This document shows, in pieces, positions 1 through 6,603 of a stretch of 11,745 nucleotides of DNA. Numbering within the stretch: the stretch's first letter is position 1; every line of letters starts with the position of its first letter. The position numbers and the translations under genes were made by a program. Below the pieces are notes generated by a model. The model did no database searches and was not told the DNA's origin. It saw only the letters and a program-made list of their open reading frames with translations. Origin of the DNA: Gemmatimonadales bacterium (GTDB lineage Bacteria; Gemmatimonadota; Gemmatimonadetes; Gemmatimonadales; GWC2-71-9); assembly GCA_013816685.1 (NCBI GenBank), contig JACDDX010000022.1, positions 1-11,745 on the forward strand. Direction: 5' to 3'.

Positions 1-243
1 GGCGACGCTGAGCACCGGCCCGTCGCAGGTGATGGCGAGGTCGGGCAGCAGGTGGTACGCCGCCGCGTTGCGGGCGTACTCGACCGCGCTCACCACACTC
101 ACCTGCAGCGCACCGGCCGCGAGCAGGTCGTTGAGCTCGGCCGCCGTGCCGCTGACGAGATCGGCCGGCAGCGATACCAGGCCGCGGTCGATCGCGCGGT
201 ACACCGGGAAGCAGTTGATCCAGGGAATCCGACCGACGCGCAT
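1..243 (-). CDS. mqnA: MqnA, chorismate dehydratase, N-terminal part (runs off the left edge)
   Basis: The first 81 codons of a menaquinone biosynthesis protein are visible. The protein begins MRVGRIPWINCFPVYRAI, matching the conserved N-terminus of the MqnA/MqnD periplasmic-binding-like fold. A VSGTAAELNDLLAAG segment and a VSVVSAVEYA segment follow, as in MqnA. In this family MqnA removes water from chorismate to give 3-enolpyruvoyl-benzoate, the entry step of the futalosine route to menaquinone, in the cytoplasm. The ATG at 243 lies 17 bases after the mqnE stop. I see no good Shine-Dalgarno sequence before it, so translation may depend on coupling to mqnE. The upstream partner encodes the next enzyme of the pathway, which supports MqnA over MqnD. 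The C-terminal two thirds are outside the window, so completeness cannot be judged. Confidence 0.88.
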   Translation of the reverse strand, partial: MRVGRIPWINCFPVYRAIDRGLVSLPADLVSGTAAELNDLLAAGALQVSVVSAVEYARNAAAYHLLPDLAITCDGPVLSVA

Positions 244-260
244 CGCGGAGCTGGCGTGGG

Positions 261-1532
261 TCAGGCGGCGTGCACTGCGCGCGCCGACACTACGGGCGCC
301 GGCGTTGCGGGCGCCGGCGTTGCGGGCGCCGGCGTTGCGGGCGCTGTCGTTGCGGGCGCCGGCACGCGGGTCCGCGCATCCGGCCCGGACGATGTATCGT
401 CGAAGCGCTCGCGCACCGGCTGGTAGAGGCTGTTGCGCTCCACCGGCCGCTTCCCTGCCCCGCGAATCAGCCGTACCAGCTCACCGTACGGCATGTGCAT
501 CTGCGTCTGCGCGCCGGCCTCGTGGTACACTCGCTCGTAGACCACCGTGCCCTCGACGTCGTCGCATCCGAACGCGAGCGCGATCTGCGAGAGGAAGGGC
601 GTCACCATCGGCCAGTGGGTCTTGATGTGGGCCACGTTATCGAGGTAGAGGCGCGCGACGGCAATGTTCTTGAGATCCTCATAACCGGTTGTCGCGGTGC
701 CGACGCGGCCCATCTCCTCGCCCAGCTGGTTGTGATCGGGGTGGTAGGCGAGCGGAATGTAGGTCAGGAATCCGCCGGTCTCGTCCTGCAGCGCGCGCAG
801 CATCGTGAGGTGGCCGATGCGGTCGGCGGCGGTCTCGACGTGCCCGTAGAGCATGGTGCAGTTGGTCGGGATCCGGAGCTCGTGCGCGGTGCGGTGCACC
901 CGGATCCACTCCTCGCCCGTCAGCTTGCGCTCGGCGATAGTCGCGCGGACGGCGGTGCTGAACACCTCCGCGCCACCACCGGGCAGGCTGGTGAGCCCGG
1001 CGTCCTTCAACGCCTGGAGCACGTCGCGCTCGCTGATGCGCTCGATGCGGGCGAGGTGCGCGATCTCAACCGCGGTGAGCGCCTTGATGTGCACCGACGG
1101 ATGCCTTTGCTTGAGCCCGGCGATCATGTCGGTGTAATACTGCAGCCGGAGCTTCGGATGCAGGCCGCCGACGATGTGGAACTCGCTGGTCGGCTGGCCC
1201 TCTGCCTGGGCCGCCTCGTGGTACACCTCGTCCAGCGAGCGCGTGTAGGCGCCCTCTTCCTTCGGCATGCGTGCGAATGAGCAGAACACGCAGGTGTTCC
1301 GCAGGACGCAGACGTTGGTCGGGTTGATGTGCTGATTGGCGGAGAAGAAGACCCGGTCGCCGTTTCGGCGGGCGTTCACCCAACCGGCCAGGAGGCCGAG
1401 GCCGAGCAGGTCGCTGGTGCCGTAGAGCGCCAGGCCGTCGTCCGGATCGAGGCGCTCGCCGCGGAGCACCTTGTCGCCGATGGGGCGGAGGCGAAGATCG
1501 CCAAGCCGCCCGGGATCCAACGCGCCGGACAT
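261..1532 (-). CDS. mqnE: MqnE, aminofutalosine synthase (radical SAM)
   Basis: This radical SAM enzyme joins 3-enolpyruvoyl-benzoate to S-adenosylmethionine to form 6-amino-6-deoxyfutalosine, the second step of the futalosine menaquinone pathway. From the start chosen here it has 423 residues. The cluster-binding cysteines are C75, C81 and C84 in NPTNVCVLRNTCVFCSF, so the spacing is CX5CX2C and not the usual CX3CX2C. Family segments follow: EFHIVGGLHPKL (about 117-128), LTSLPGGGAEVF (180-191), NCTMLYGHVE (224-233), IPLAYHPDHN (259-268) and KRPVERNSLY (361-370). These favour MqnE over the related MqnC. I chose the ATG at 1532 because GAGGAG lies 5 bases before it; an in-frame ATG at 1550 has no such site. 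Residues after about 378 form an Ala/Pro/Thr tail, encoded by tandem repeats, that looks dispensable for catalysis. mqnA follows after 17 bases. Confidence 0.92.
   Translation of the reverse strand: MSGALDPGRLGDLRLRPIGDKVLRGERLDPDDGLALYGTSDLLGLGLLAGWVNARRNGDRVFFSANQHINPTNVCVLRNTCVFCSFARMPKEEGAYTRSLDEVYHEAAQAEGQPTSEFHIVGGLHPKLRLQYYTDMIAGLKQRHPSVHIKALTAVEIAHLARIERISERDVLQALKDAGLTSLPGGGAEVFSTAVRATIAERKLTGEEWIRVHRTAHELRIPTNCTMLYGHVETAADRIGHLTMLRALQDETGGFLTYIPLAYHPDHNQLGEEMGRVGTATTGYEDLKNIAVARLYLDNVAHIKTHWPMVTPFLSQIALAFGCDDVEGTVVYERVYHEAGAQTQMHMPYGELVRLIRGAGKRPVERNSLYQPVRERFDDTSSGPDARTRVPAPATTAPATPAPATPAPATPAPVVSARAVHAA
293..367. repeat. 15-base tandem repeat inside the 3' end of mqnE
   Basis: The unit cgggcgccggcgttg occurs exactly at 293-307, 308-322 and 323-337. 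A fourth copy at 338-352 has two mismatches, and 11 bases of a fifth copy follow at 353-363. The period is a multiple of three, so copy-number change would keep the mqnE frame. On the minus strand it encodes repeated Ala-Pro-Ala-Thr-Pro in the C-terminal tail of MqnE. Confidence 0.93.
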
Positions 1533-1537
1533 TCCAT

Positions 1538-1543
1538 CTCCTC
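1538..1543 (-). promoter_or_regulatory. Ribosome binding site that decides the mqnE start
   Basis: GAGGAG on the minus strand lies 5 bases before the ATG at 1532. It sits inside the six-codon extension that would be coding if the ATG at 1550 were used. This argues that 1532 is the real start. Confidence 0.75.
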
Positions 1544-1549
1544 GAGGCA

Positions 1550-1572
1550 TCGCGAGTAAGGACGTATCGCGA
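1550..1572. repeat. Paired TCGCGA palindromes upstream of mqnE
   Basis: The 57-base gap between the acetyltransferase gene and mqnE holds two copies of the palindrome TCGCGA, at 1550-1555 and 1567-1572, separated by 11 bases. They can pair as a short six-base stem in RNA, or serve as two equal half-sites spaced 17 bases centre to centre. The pair sits just before the mqnE ribosome binding site. TCGCGA may occur by chance in GC-rich DNA, so a function is speculative. Confidence 0.4.
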
Positions 1573-1589
1573 ATAACGACCTCAGGAAT

Positions 1590-2183
1590 TTACACCGTCC
1601 CGGGCCCCGCGAGCAGGGAGTGGAGCCGCCCACGCACCCCGGGCCACTCGAGATCGGTGATCGCGAAGTACACCGTGTCGCGCACCGAGCCATCGTCGTT
1701 GATCATGTGTCGCCGGAAGGTGCCCTCCTCGACCGCGCCGATGCGCGCGATGGCGGCGCGGGACCGCACGTTCAGGCGGCTGGTCTTGAGCTCGACCCGC
1801 TGCACCTGCCAGTGCTCGAAAGCATGGCGGAGCATGAGAAATTTCTGCTCGGTGTTCGCACCGGACCGCTGCACATCCGGCGCAAGCCAGGTCCAGCCGA
1901 TCTCGACCCGCCGGTGCGCCACCGCAATGGCGCAGAAGCGCGTGCTGCCGATGATCCGGCCGCTCGGGCGCTGCAGCACGGCGAACGGCAGGGAAGCACC
2001 CGCCCGCTGCTCGGCGAGTGCCGCATCGAGATAGCGCGCCATCGCCGCACGATCCGTGACGCGGCTCGGAGTGTATTTCCAGAGTTCAGGGTCGAGTCCG
2101 ACGGCGCAGAGTCCGTTGAGGTGTGCCGGCGCCAGCGGTACCAGCCGAACCACGTTGCCCTCGAGGACAACGGGCTCGATCAG
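1590..2183 (-). CDS. GNAT-family N-acetyltransferase with non-standard start
   Basis: About 197 residues resemble the RimJ/RimL-type (Acetyltransf_3) GNAT proteins, which move an acetyl group from acetyl-CoA to an amine. The substrate is unknown. The N-terminal strand reads IEPVVLEGNVVRLVPL. The central part is RIIGSTRFCAI and VEIGWTWLAP (about 76-102), then the acetyl-CoA loop QRSGAN (105-110), a helix with EQKFLMLRHAFE, and the C-terminal signature LKTSRLNVRSRAAIARIGA (132-150). No ATG, GTG or TTG precedes the conserved N-terminus in frame. The CTG at 2183, just before Ile-Glu-Pro, would give the expected family start. A GTG at 2153 with GAGG close upstream is the alternative, but it would remove the conserved LEG residues. 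The gene lies 13 bases after the DUF1272 gene and may be translated by coupling to it. It is not an obvious part of either the fatty acid or menaquinone pathway. Confidence 0.82.
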   Translation of the reverse strand: MIEPVVLEGNVVRLVPLAPAHLNGLCAVGLDPELWKYTPSRVTDRAAMARYLDAALAEQRAGASLPFAVLQRPSGRIIGSTRFCAIAVAHRRVEIGWTWLAPDVQRSGANTEQKFLMLRHAFEHWQVQRVELKTSRLNVRSRAAIARIGAVEEGTFRRHMINDDGSVRDTVYFAITDLEWPGVRGRLHSLLAGPGTV

Positions 2184-2196
2184 CAGGGGGACGGCG

Positions 2197-2385
2197 TCAG
2201 GCGGATGCGGGAACCGAACGTCGCGGACGGCGGACCAGCTCGCCGCCGCAGTTGGGGCAGACCTGCGCCCGGGCCACCGCGCAGGCCGGGCAGAAGGTGC
2301 ATTCGTGACTGCAGATGAACACGAGTCCTTCGCCATCGAGAGCCGCCCCGCAGCCCTCGCAGATCGTGCGCATCTCCAGCGCCAT
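2197..2385 (-). CDS. Small DUF1272-type zinc-ribbon protein
   Basis: This 62-residue protein is rich in cysteines arranged as metal-binding knuckles: C9/C12, C25, C29, C32/C35 and C43/C46. The segment FICSHECTFCPACA (about 23-36) and the end CPNCGGELVRRPRR (43-56) match the DUF1272 family, whose function is not known. The spacing suggests two zinc sites. No membrane segment or signal peptide is present, so it is likely cytoplasmic. The ATG at 2385 lies 24 bases after the fabF stop. Met5 (2373) is a weaker alternative because its GGAG directly abuts the start. It probably shares the fab transcript and may form a pair with the downstream acetyltransferase gene; that pairing is inferred only from position. 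Confidence 0.85.
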   Translation of the reverse strand: MALEMRTICEGCGAALDGEGLVFICSHECTFCPACAVARAQVCPNCGGELVRRPRRSVPASA

Positions 2386-2409
2386 GAGAGACCGGACGGC
2401 GCGAGGCCG

Positions 2410-3651
2410 CTACTGGACCCAGTTCCGCACGGCCAGCGTGACGTTGTGTCCGCCGAAGCCGAACGAGTTGGACAGCGCGACGTTGACGGGCCGCTCGACC
2501 TTGCGGTTGGGCGCGCAGTCGAGATCGCAGGCAGGATCGGCCTCGAACTGGTTGATGGTCGGCGGAATGACACCGCACCGGCTGGCGAGCAGCGACACCG
2601 CGAATTCCAGTGCGCCGGCCGCGCCGAGCAGGTGACCGGTCATCGACTTGGTCGAGCCGAACACCAGGCGCCGGGCCTGGTCGCCAAGGACGGCCTTCAC
2701 CGCCTCAGTCTCGGCGATGTCGCCCTGGGGCGTCGAGGTGCCGTGCGCGTTGATGTAGCCGACGTCGTTCGGATCGATGTGACCGTCGTCGAGGCACATG
2801 CGGATGGCGCGTTGCGCGCCTTCCCCATGCTCCGCGGGCGAGGTGATGTGATAGGCGTCGGCGCTGAGTCCGTAGCCGAGCACCTCACCGAGAATGTTGG
2901 CGCCGCGCTGCTCGGCGTGCTCCAGACTCTCCAGCACGACGACCGCGCCCCCGTCGCCAAGGACGAACCCGTCGCGTCCCTTGTCGAATGGACGGCTCGC
3001 GGTCTCGGGCGACTCGTTCCGGAAGGAGAGCGCCTTCATGTTCGCGAAGGCCGCCACCGTGAGACCGGTGATCGCGGCCTCGGCGCCGCCGGTGACCATC
3101 GCGTCGGCCTGCCCGTGCCGGATCAGGTTGAACGAATCGCCGATCGCGTGGGCGGACGAGGCGCAGGCCGAGACGGTGGCGTAGTTCGGGCCCTTGAGCC
3201 CGTAGCGGATGGAGACGAGCCCGGCCGCGATGTCGGGGATGAACATCGGGACGAAGAAGGGCGAGACGCGGTCCGGTCCCTTGAGCACGTACTCGGTGCA
3301 GTTGTCCTCGTACGTCTGCATGCCACCGATGCCGCTGCCGATGATGACGCCGGTGCGCTCGGCGGCGGGAAACTTCCCGTCGAGGCCGGCCTGGGTGACA
3401 GCCTGGTGCGCGGCCGCGAGCGCGAACTGCGCGAACAGGTCGTAGCGCCGCGCTTCCTTCTTGTCGATGTACTGGAGCGGATCGAAGCCCTTCACCTCGC
3501 AGGCGAACCGCACCGACGAGCGTGAAGGATCGAACTTCGTGATCGGTGCGGCCCCGGGCGTGCCCGCCAGCAGCGCCTGCCACGTGGAATCGACGTCGGT
3601 GCCGACGGGGGTCACCAGCCCGATGCCGGTGACCACGACTCGACGGGCCAA
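2410..3651 (-). CDS. fabF: FabF, beta-ketoacyl-ACP synthase II
   Basis: FabF condenses malonyl-ACP with a growing acyl-ACP and adds two carbons per cycle in type II fatty acid synthesis. The 413-residue length is normal. The catalytic Cys-His-His set is present: C163 in VSACASSAHAIGD, H303 in NAHGTSTPQGD and H340 in STKSMTGHLLGAAGALE, with K335 before it. The glycine-rich C-terminal motif NSFGFGGHN (395-403) is also present. The start is TTG at 3651, only one base after the acpP stop, with no ATG or GTG nearby that would fit the family N-terminus MARRVVVTGIG. A weak GGGAAG at the end of acpP may serve as ribosome binding site. The arrangement suggests translation coupled to acpP at a lower level than the carrier protein. 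FabB is a less likely name given the overall match to FabF. Confidence 0.96.
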   Translation of the reverse strand: MARRVVVTGIGLVTPVGTDVDSTWQALLAGTPGAAPITKFDPSRSSVRFACEVKGFDPLQYIDKKEARRYDLFAQFALAAAHQAVTQAGLDGKFPAAERTGVIIGSGIGGMQTYEDNCTEYVLKGPDRVSPFFVPMFIPDIAAGLVSIRYGLKGPNYATVSACASSAHAIGDSFNLIRHGQADAMVTGGAEAAITGLTVAAFANMKALSFRNESPETASRPFDKGRDGFVLGDGGAVVVLESLEHAEQRGANILGEVLGYGLSADAYHITSPAEHGEGAQRAIRMCLDDGHIDPNDVGYINAHGTSTPQGDIAETEAVKAVLGDQARRLVFGSTKSMTGHLLGAAGALEFAVSLLASRCGVIPPTINQFEADPACDLDCAPNRKVERPVNVALSNSFGFGGHNVTLAVRNWVQ

Positions 3652-3652
3652 G

Positions 3653-3892
3653 CTACTTCCCGATCTTCTCGTGGAGATACGTCATGGCATCGCCCACCGT
3701 GCGGAGCTTTTCGGCGTCCTCATCGGGGATGTCGATGTCGAACTCCTTCTCGAAGGCCATCACGAGCTCCACGGTATCCAGGCTGTCGGCGCCGAGATCT
3801 TCCATGAAGCTGGCTTCGCTGGTCAGCTTTTCGCGCTCCACACCCAGCTCTTCCACGATGATGTCCTTGACCTTCTCTTCGACGTCGCTCAT
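3653..3892 (-). CDS. acpP: Acyl carrier protein
   Basis: This 79-residue acidic helical protein carries fatty acyl intermediates on a 4'-phosphopantetheine arm. The attachment serine is S37 in the invariant GADSLDTVELVMAFE segment (34-48). Helix II and the FDIDIPDEDAEKL region (51-63) match AcpP closely. The ATG at 3892 is preceded by GAGGA with a 4-base spacer, one of the better ribosome binding sites in the window, which fits the high abundance expected for ACP. It lies 30 bases after fabG, the widest gap within the fab genes, and 1 base before fabF. Confidence 0.98.
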   Translation of the reverse strand: MSDVEEKVKDIIVEELGVEREKLTSEASFMEDLGADSLDTVELVMAFEKEFDIDIPDEDAEKLRTVGDAMTYLHEKIGK

Positions 3893-3922
3893 GTCGTCCT
3901 CGATTGGGGATTCAGGCTGACC

Positions 3923-4663
3923 TCAGACCACCAAGCCACCATCAACGACCAGCACCTGGCCCGTGATGTAGGATGCCAGGTCGGAAGCGAGAAACAGCAC
4001 CGCCCCGGCCACGTCTTCGGCCTGCCCGAGCCGGCCCAACGCGATGCCGTGTAATAAGGATGTCCGCGCGGCCTCGGGCAAGCCGCTCGTCATGTCGGTT
4101 TCGATGAAGCCGGGGGCGACGCAGTTGGCGAGAATACCGCGACCGGCGTACTCCTTGGCGATCGACTTGGTGAAGCCGATCAGCCCGGCCTTGCTCGCGG
4201 CGTAATTCGCCTGCCCCTTGTTGCCGGTGAGCCCGACGACGCTGGTGATGTTGATGATGCGCCCGGCGCGCCGCTTCATCATCCCCTTGATCACGGCGCG
4301 CGAAGTATGAAACGCGCCCTTGAGGTTGGCGTTTACGACCGCGTCCCAGTCGGCATCGGTGAGCCGGAGCAGGAGGTTGTCTCGGGTGAGACCGGCATTG
4401 TTCACCAGGATGTCGATCGGGCCGAGCGCTTTCTCGGCGGCACCGATGGCGGCATCCACGGCCGCTCCATCGGTCACGTCACAGGCGAAACCACTGGTGC
4501 CCGCGCCGAGCTCGGCCGCCACCGCCTCGGCGCGGGATGCATCGCGCCCGACCACGGCCACGTTCGCGCCCGCGCCACGCAGCATGCGCGCGATGGCGAG
4601 GCCGATCCCGCGAGTGCTGCCGGTGACGAACGCCGTCCGACCGCCGAGGTCGAGGCCGCTCAC
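3923..4663 (-). CDS. fabG: FabG, 3-oxoacyl-ACP reductase
   Basis: FabG reduces 3-oxoacyl-ACP to 3-hydroxyacyl-ACP using NADPH. The 246-residue protein is a classical short-chain dehydrogenase/reductase. It has the cofactor loop TGSTRGIG (14-21), CDVTD (61-65), NNAG (88-91), and the catalytic residues N113, S141, Y154 and K158 in the ITSVVG and ANYAASK segments. It ends VDGGLVV, as usual for FabG. R40 after the second strand fits NADPH preference. The start is GTG at 4663, 10 bases after the fabD stop, with only a weak ribosome binding site. An ATG within the fabD stop is in another frame and soon ends at a TGA. The neighbours fabD and acpP make assignment to the fatty acid pathway secure, rather than to another reductase of this large family. 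Confidence 0.96.
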   Translation of the reverse strand: MSGLDLGGRTAFVTGSTRGIGLAIARMLRGAGANVAVVGRDASRAEAVAAELGAGTSGFACDVTDGAAVDAAIGAAEKALGPIDILVNNAGLTRDNLLLRLTDADWDAVVNANLKGAFHTSRAVIKGMMKRRAGRIINITSVVGLTGNKGQANYAASKAGLIGFTKSIAKEYAGRGILANCVAPGFIETDMTSGLPEAARTSLLHGIALGRLGQAEDVAGAVLFLASDLASYITGQVLVVDGGLVV

Positions 4664-4673
4664 CCGGCGTCCG

Positions 4674-5603
4674 TCATGCGAGAAAGCGCTCCAGCTCCGC
4701 CGCCGTGCCCAGCGTCGCGGTCGTGGCGCCGGGCACGATCCGCTTGAGCAGACCCGAGAGCACGCTCCCCGGACCGACCTCGACGAACCGGGCTCCCGGC
4801 GCGAGCGCGGACGCCTCCAGCATGCACCCGACCCAGCGGACCGGCGCAGTGAGCTGGTCGGCGAGGAGCCGCTTGGCGTCGCTGGCCGTGCGCACCGCTT
4901 CGCCGCTGGCGTTGGCGACCACCGGGAAGCGGGGCTCCTCGAAGCTGGTGGCGGCCAGGGCTTCGCGCAGGCCGTCCACGGCGGGTGCCATCAGCGGCGA
5001 GTGAAAGGCACCGCTCACCTTGAGCGGAAGCACTCGCTTCGCACCCAGCGCCTTGCAGCGTTCACCCGCTCGCGTCACCGCGGAGGGGTCGCCGGAGATC
5101 ACCGTCTGATCGGGCGCATTGAGATTGGCCGCGACCGCGACACCGTCGCTGGTGCTCGACGCCCCATTGCAGGCCGACTCGACCGATGCGGTGTCGAGAC
5201 CGAGCACGGCCGCCATCGCCCCGGCGCGGGCTTTGCCGGCCGCCAGCATCAACTCGCCGCGGCGCCGCACCAGGCGCGCGGCATCGGCCACGGTGAGCGC
5301 GGCGGACGCGACGTATGCGGAATACTCGCCGAGGCTGTGGCCGCTCGCGGCACCGATATCACCCAGCCGGTCGGCGGCGACGGCGAGCACGGCGGCCGAG
5401 TGCGCGAGGATGGCGGGCTGCGCGTTGTGGGTCAACGTGAGTTCGTCCTCGGGGCCGTCCCACATCAGCCGCGACAGCCGGAGGTCGAGCGCGTCGTCGA
5501 CCGCCTGGAAGACCGCGCGGGCCGCGGGCCAGCGCTCGGCGAGGTCCCGCCCCATCCCGACCTTCTGCGCGCCCTGCCCCGGGCACATCAACACCGTCAG
5601 CAC
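4674..5603 (-). CDS. fabD: FabD, malonyl-CoA:ACP transacylase
   Basis: FabD transfers the malonyl group from CoA to ACP and so supplies the extender unit for fatty acid synthesis. From the chosen start it has 309 residues. It has PGQGAQ near the N-terminus (8-13), the nucleophile S90 in GHSLGEYSAYVA, R115 in LVRRRGELM, H201 in VSGAFHSPLM and Q250 in ADQLTAPVRW. These match the known FabD active-site set. The GTG at 5603 lies 7 bases after the fabH stop and gives a family-like N-terminus (MLTVLMCPGQG). A GTG at 5630 would add nine residues overlapping fabH and has no family support. No strong ribosome binding site is visible, which suggests coupling to fabH. Confidence 0.95.
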   Translation of the reverse strand: MLTVLMCPGQGAQKVGMGRDLAERWPAARAVFQAVDDALDLRLSRLMWDGPEDELTLTHNAQPAILAHSAAVLAVAADRLGDIGAASGHSLGEYSAYVASAALTVADAARLVRRRGELMLAAGKARAGAMAAVLGLDTASVESACNGASSTSDGVAVAANLNAPDQTVISGDPSAVTRAGERCKALGAKRVLPLKVSGAFHSPLMAPAVDGLREALAATSFEEPRFPVVANASGEAVRTASDAKRLLADQLTAPVRWVGCMLEASALAPGARFVEVGPGSVLSGLLKRIVPGATTATLGTAAELERFLA

Positions 5604-5610
5604 GCGCCGC

Positions 5611-6603
5611 TCACCACCGGACCACCGCACTCCCCCAGGTAAATCCGGCGCCGAAGGCGACGAGCAGCACCAGCGAGCCGGAGCGCAGCCGGCCGTCCGT
5701 CACCGCCTGGTCGAGTGCGAGCGGAATCGAAGCCGAGGAGGTGTTGCCATAGCGCTCGACGTTGATCATCACCTTGCTGAGCGGCATGCCGGCATGCTTG
5801 GCGGTGGCTTCGATGATCCGGATGTTGGCCTGGTGGGGCACGAGCAGGTCGATCTCGTCGGGACGCACACCGGCACGACGGATCGCCTCGTCGCACGCTT
5901 CGGCCATCGTGCGCACGGCTGCCTTGAAGACCTCGCGGCCCGCCATCTTCATGTAATGGTTACGCGAGCAGACGACGCGCTCGCTGATCGGATCGGCCGA
6001 GCCGCCGCCGGGCCGGTACAGGAGCTCGGCGAGCCGGCCGTCGGACTTGATGAAGGTGGACAGGATGCCTCGGCCAGCCCGGGTCGAGCGGCGGACGACC
6101 GATGCCCCCGCCCCATCGCCGAAGAGAATCGCGGTCGAGCGGTCCTCCCAGTCGGTGATGGTCGAGAGCTTCTCCGCGCCGACCACGAGGACCGTCCGGC
6201 TCTGGCCCGATGCGATCAGCCCCTCGGCGATGGTGAGCGCGTAGAGATATCCGGGGCAGGCGGCGGAAACGTCGAAGGCGGCCGCGTTGTGCGCGCCGAG
6301 GAGGGCCTGGAGGTCGCAGGCCGTGCTTGGCAACAGCCGGTCGGGGCTGGCGGTGCCGAGGACGATCGCGTCGATATCGGCCGCCCGGATCGCGGCGCGA
6401 TCCATCGCATCGCGGCTGGCTTCCGCGGCGAGCATGGCCACCGACTGCGCGGCGGTCGCGACGTGCCGCTCCCGGATGCCGGTGCGCTCGACGATCCACT
6501 CGTCGGAGGTGTCGAGCGTGCGGCTGAGCTCGGCGTTGGTCACGGCACGCGGCGGCACGGCCGCGCCCACGCTCGCGATTTCCGCGAAAGGACGCGGGAT
6601 CAT
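5611..6603 (-). CDS. fabH: FabH, beta-ketoacyl-ACP synthase III
   Basis: FabH starts fatty acid synthesis by condensing a short acyl-CoA primer with malonyl-ACP. The 330-residue length is normal. The catalytic triad is visible: C116 in SAACPGYLYAL, H257 in VPHQANIRI and N287 in YGNTSSASIP. DEWIVERTGIRERH (34-47) is the usual N-terminal signature, and FGAGFTWGSAVVRW closes the protein. Primer preference (acetyl or branched) cannot be read from the sequence with confidence. Its ATG overlaps the plsX stop as ATGA, so the two are probably translationally coupled. fabD follows after 7 bases. Confidence 0.96.
   Translation of the reverse strand: MIPRPFAEIASVGAAVPPRAVTNAELSRTLDTSDEWIVERTGIRERHVATAAQSVAMLAAEASRDAMDRAAIRAADIDAIVLGTASPDRLLPSTACDLQALLGAHNAAAFDVSAACPGYLYALTIAEGLIASGQSRTVLVVGAEKLSTITDWEDRSTAILFGDGAGASVVRRSTRAGRGILSTFIKSDGRLAELLYRPGGGSADPISERVVCSRNHYMKMAGREVFKAAVRTMAEACDEAIRRAGVRPDEIDLLVPHQANIRIIEATAKHAGMPLSKVMINVERYGNTSSASIPLALDQAVTDGRLRSGSLVLLVAFGAGFTWGSAVVRW

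Noticed and set aside
293..367. The repeat block as a CRISPR array or origin iterons
   Set aside because: The units are contiguous, 15 bases long, without spacers, in frame within mqnE and encode a Pro-rich tail.
270..1280. Plus-strand open frame opposite mqnE
   Set aside because: It mirrors the mqnE codons, and its repetitive Arg/Gly start is only the antisense reading of the 15-base repeat.
2184..2573. Upstream extension of the acetyltransferase frame toward 2573
   Set aside because: The frame stays open but overlaps the DUF1272 gene and the end of fabF, and it has no family similarity before the IEPVVLEG segment.
2056..3525. Long plus-strand open frame opposite fabF and the DUF1272 gene
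   Set aside because: It is antisense to clearly conserved genes, has no family resemblance, and long false frames are expected in GC-rich coding DNA.
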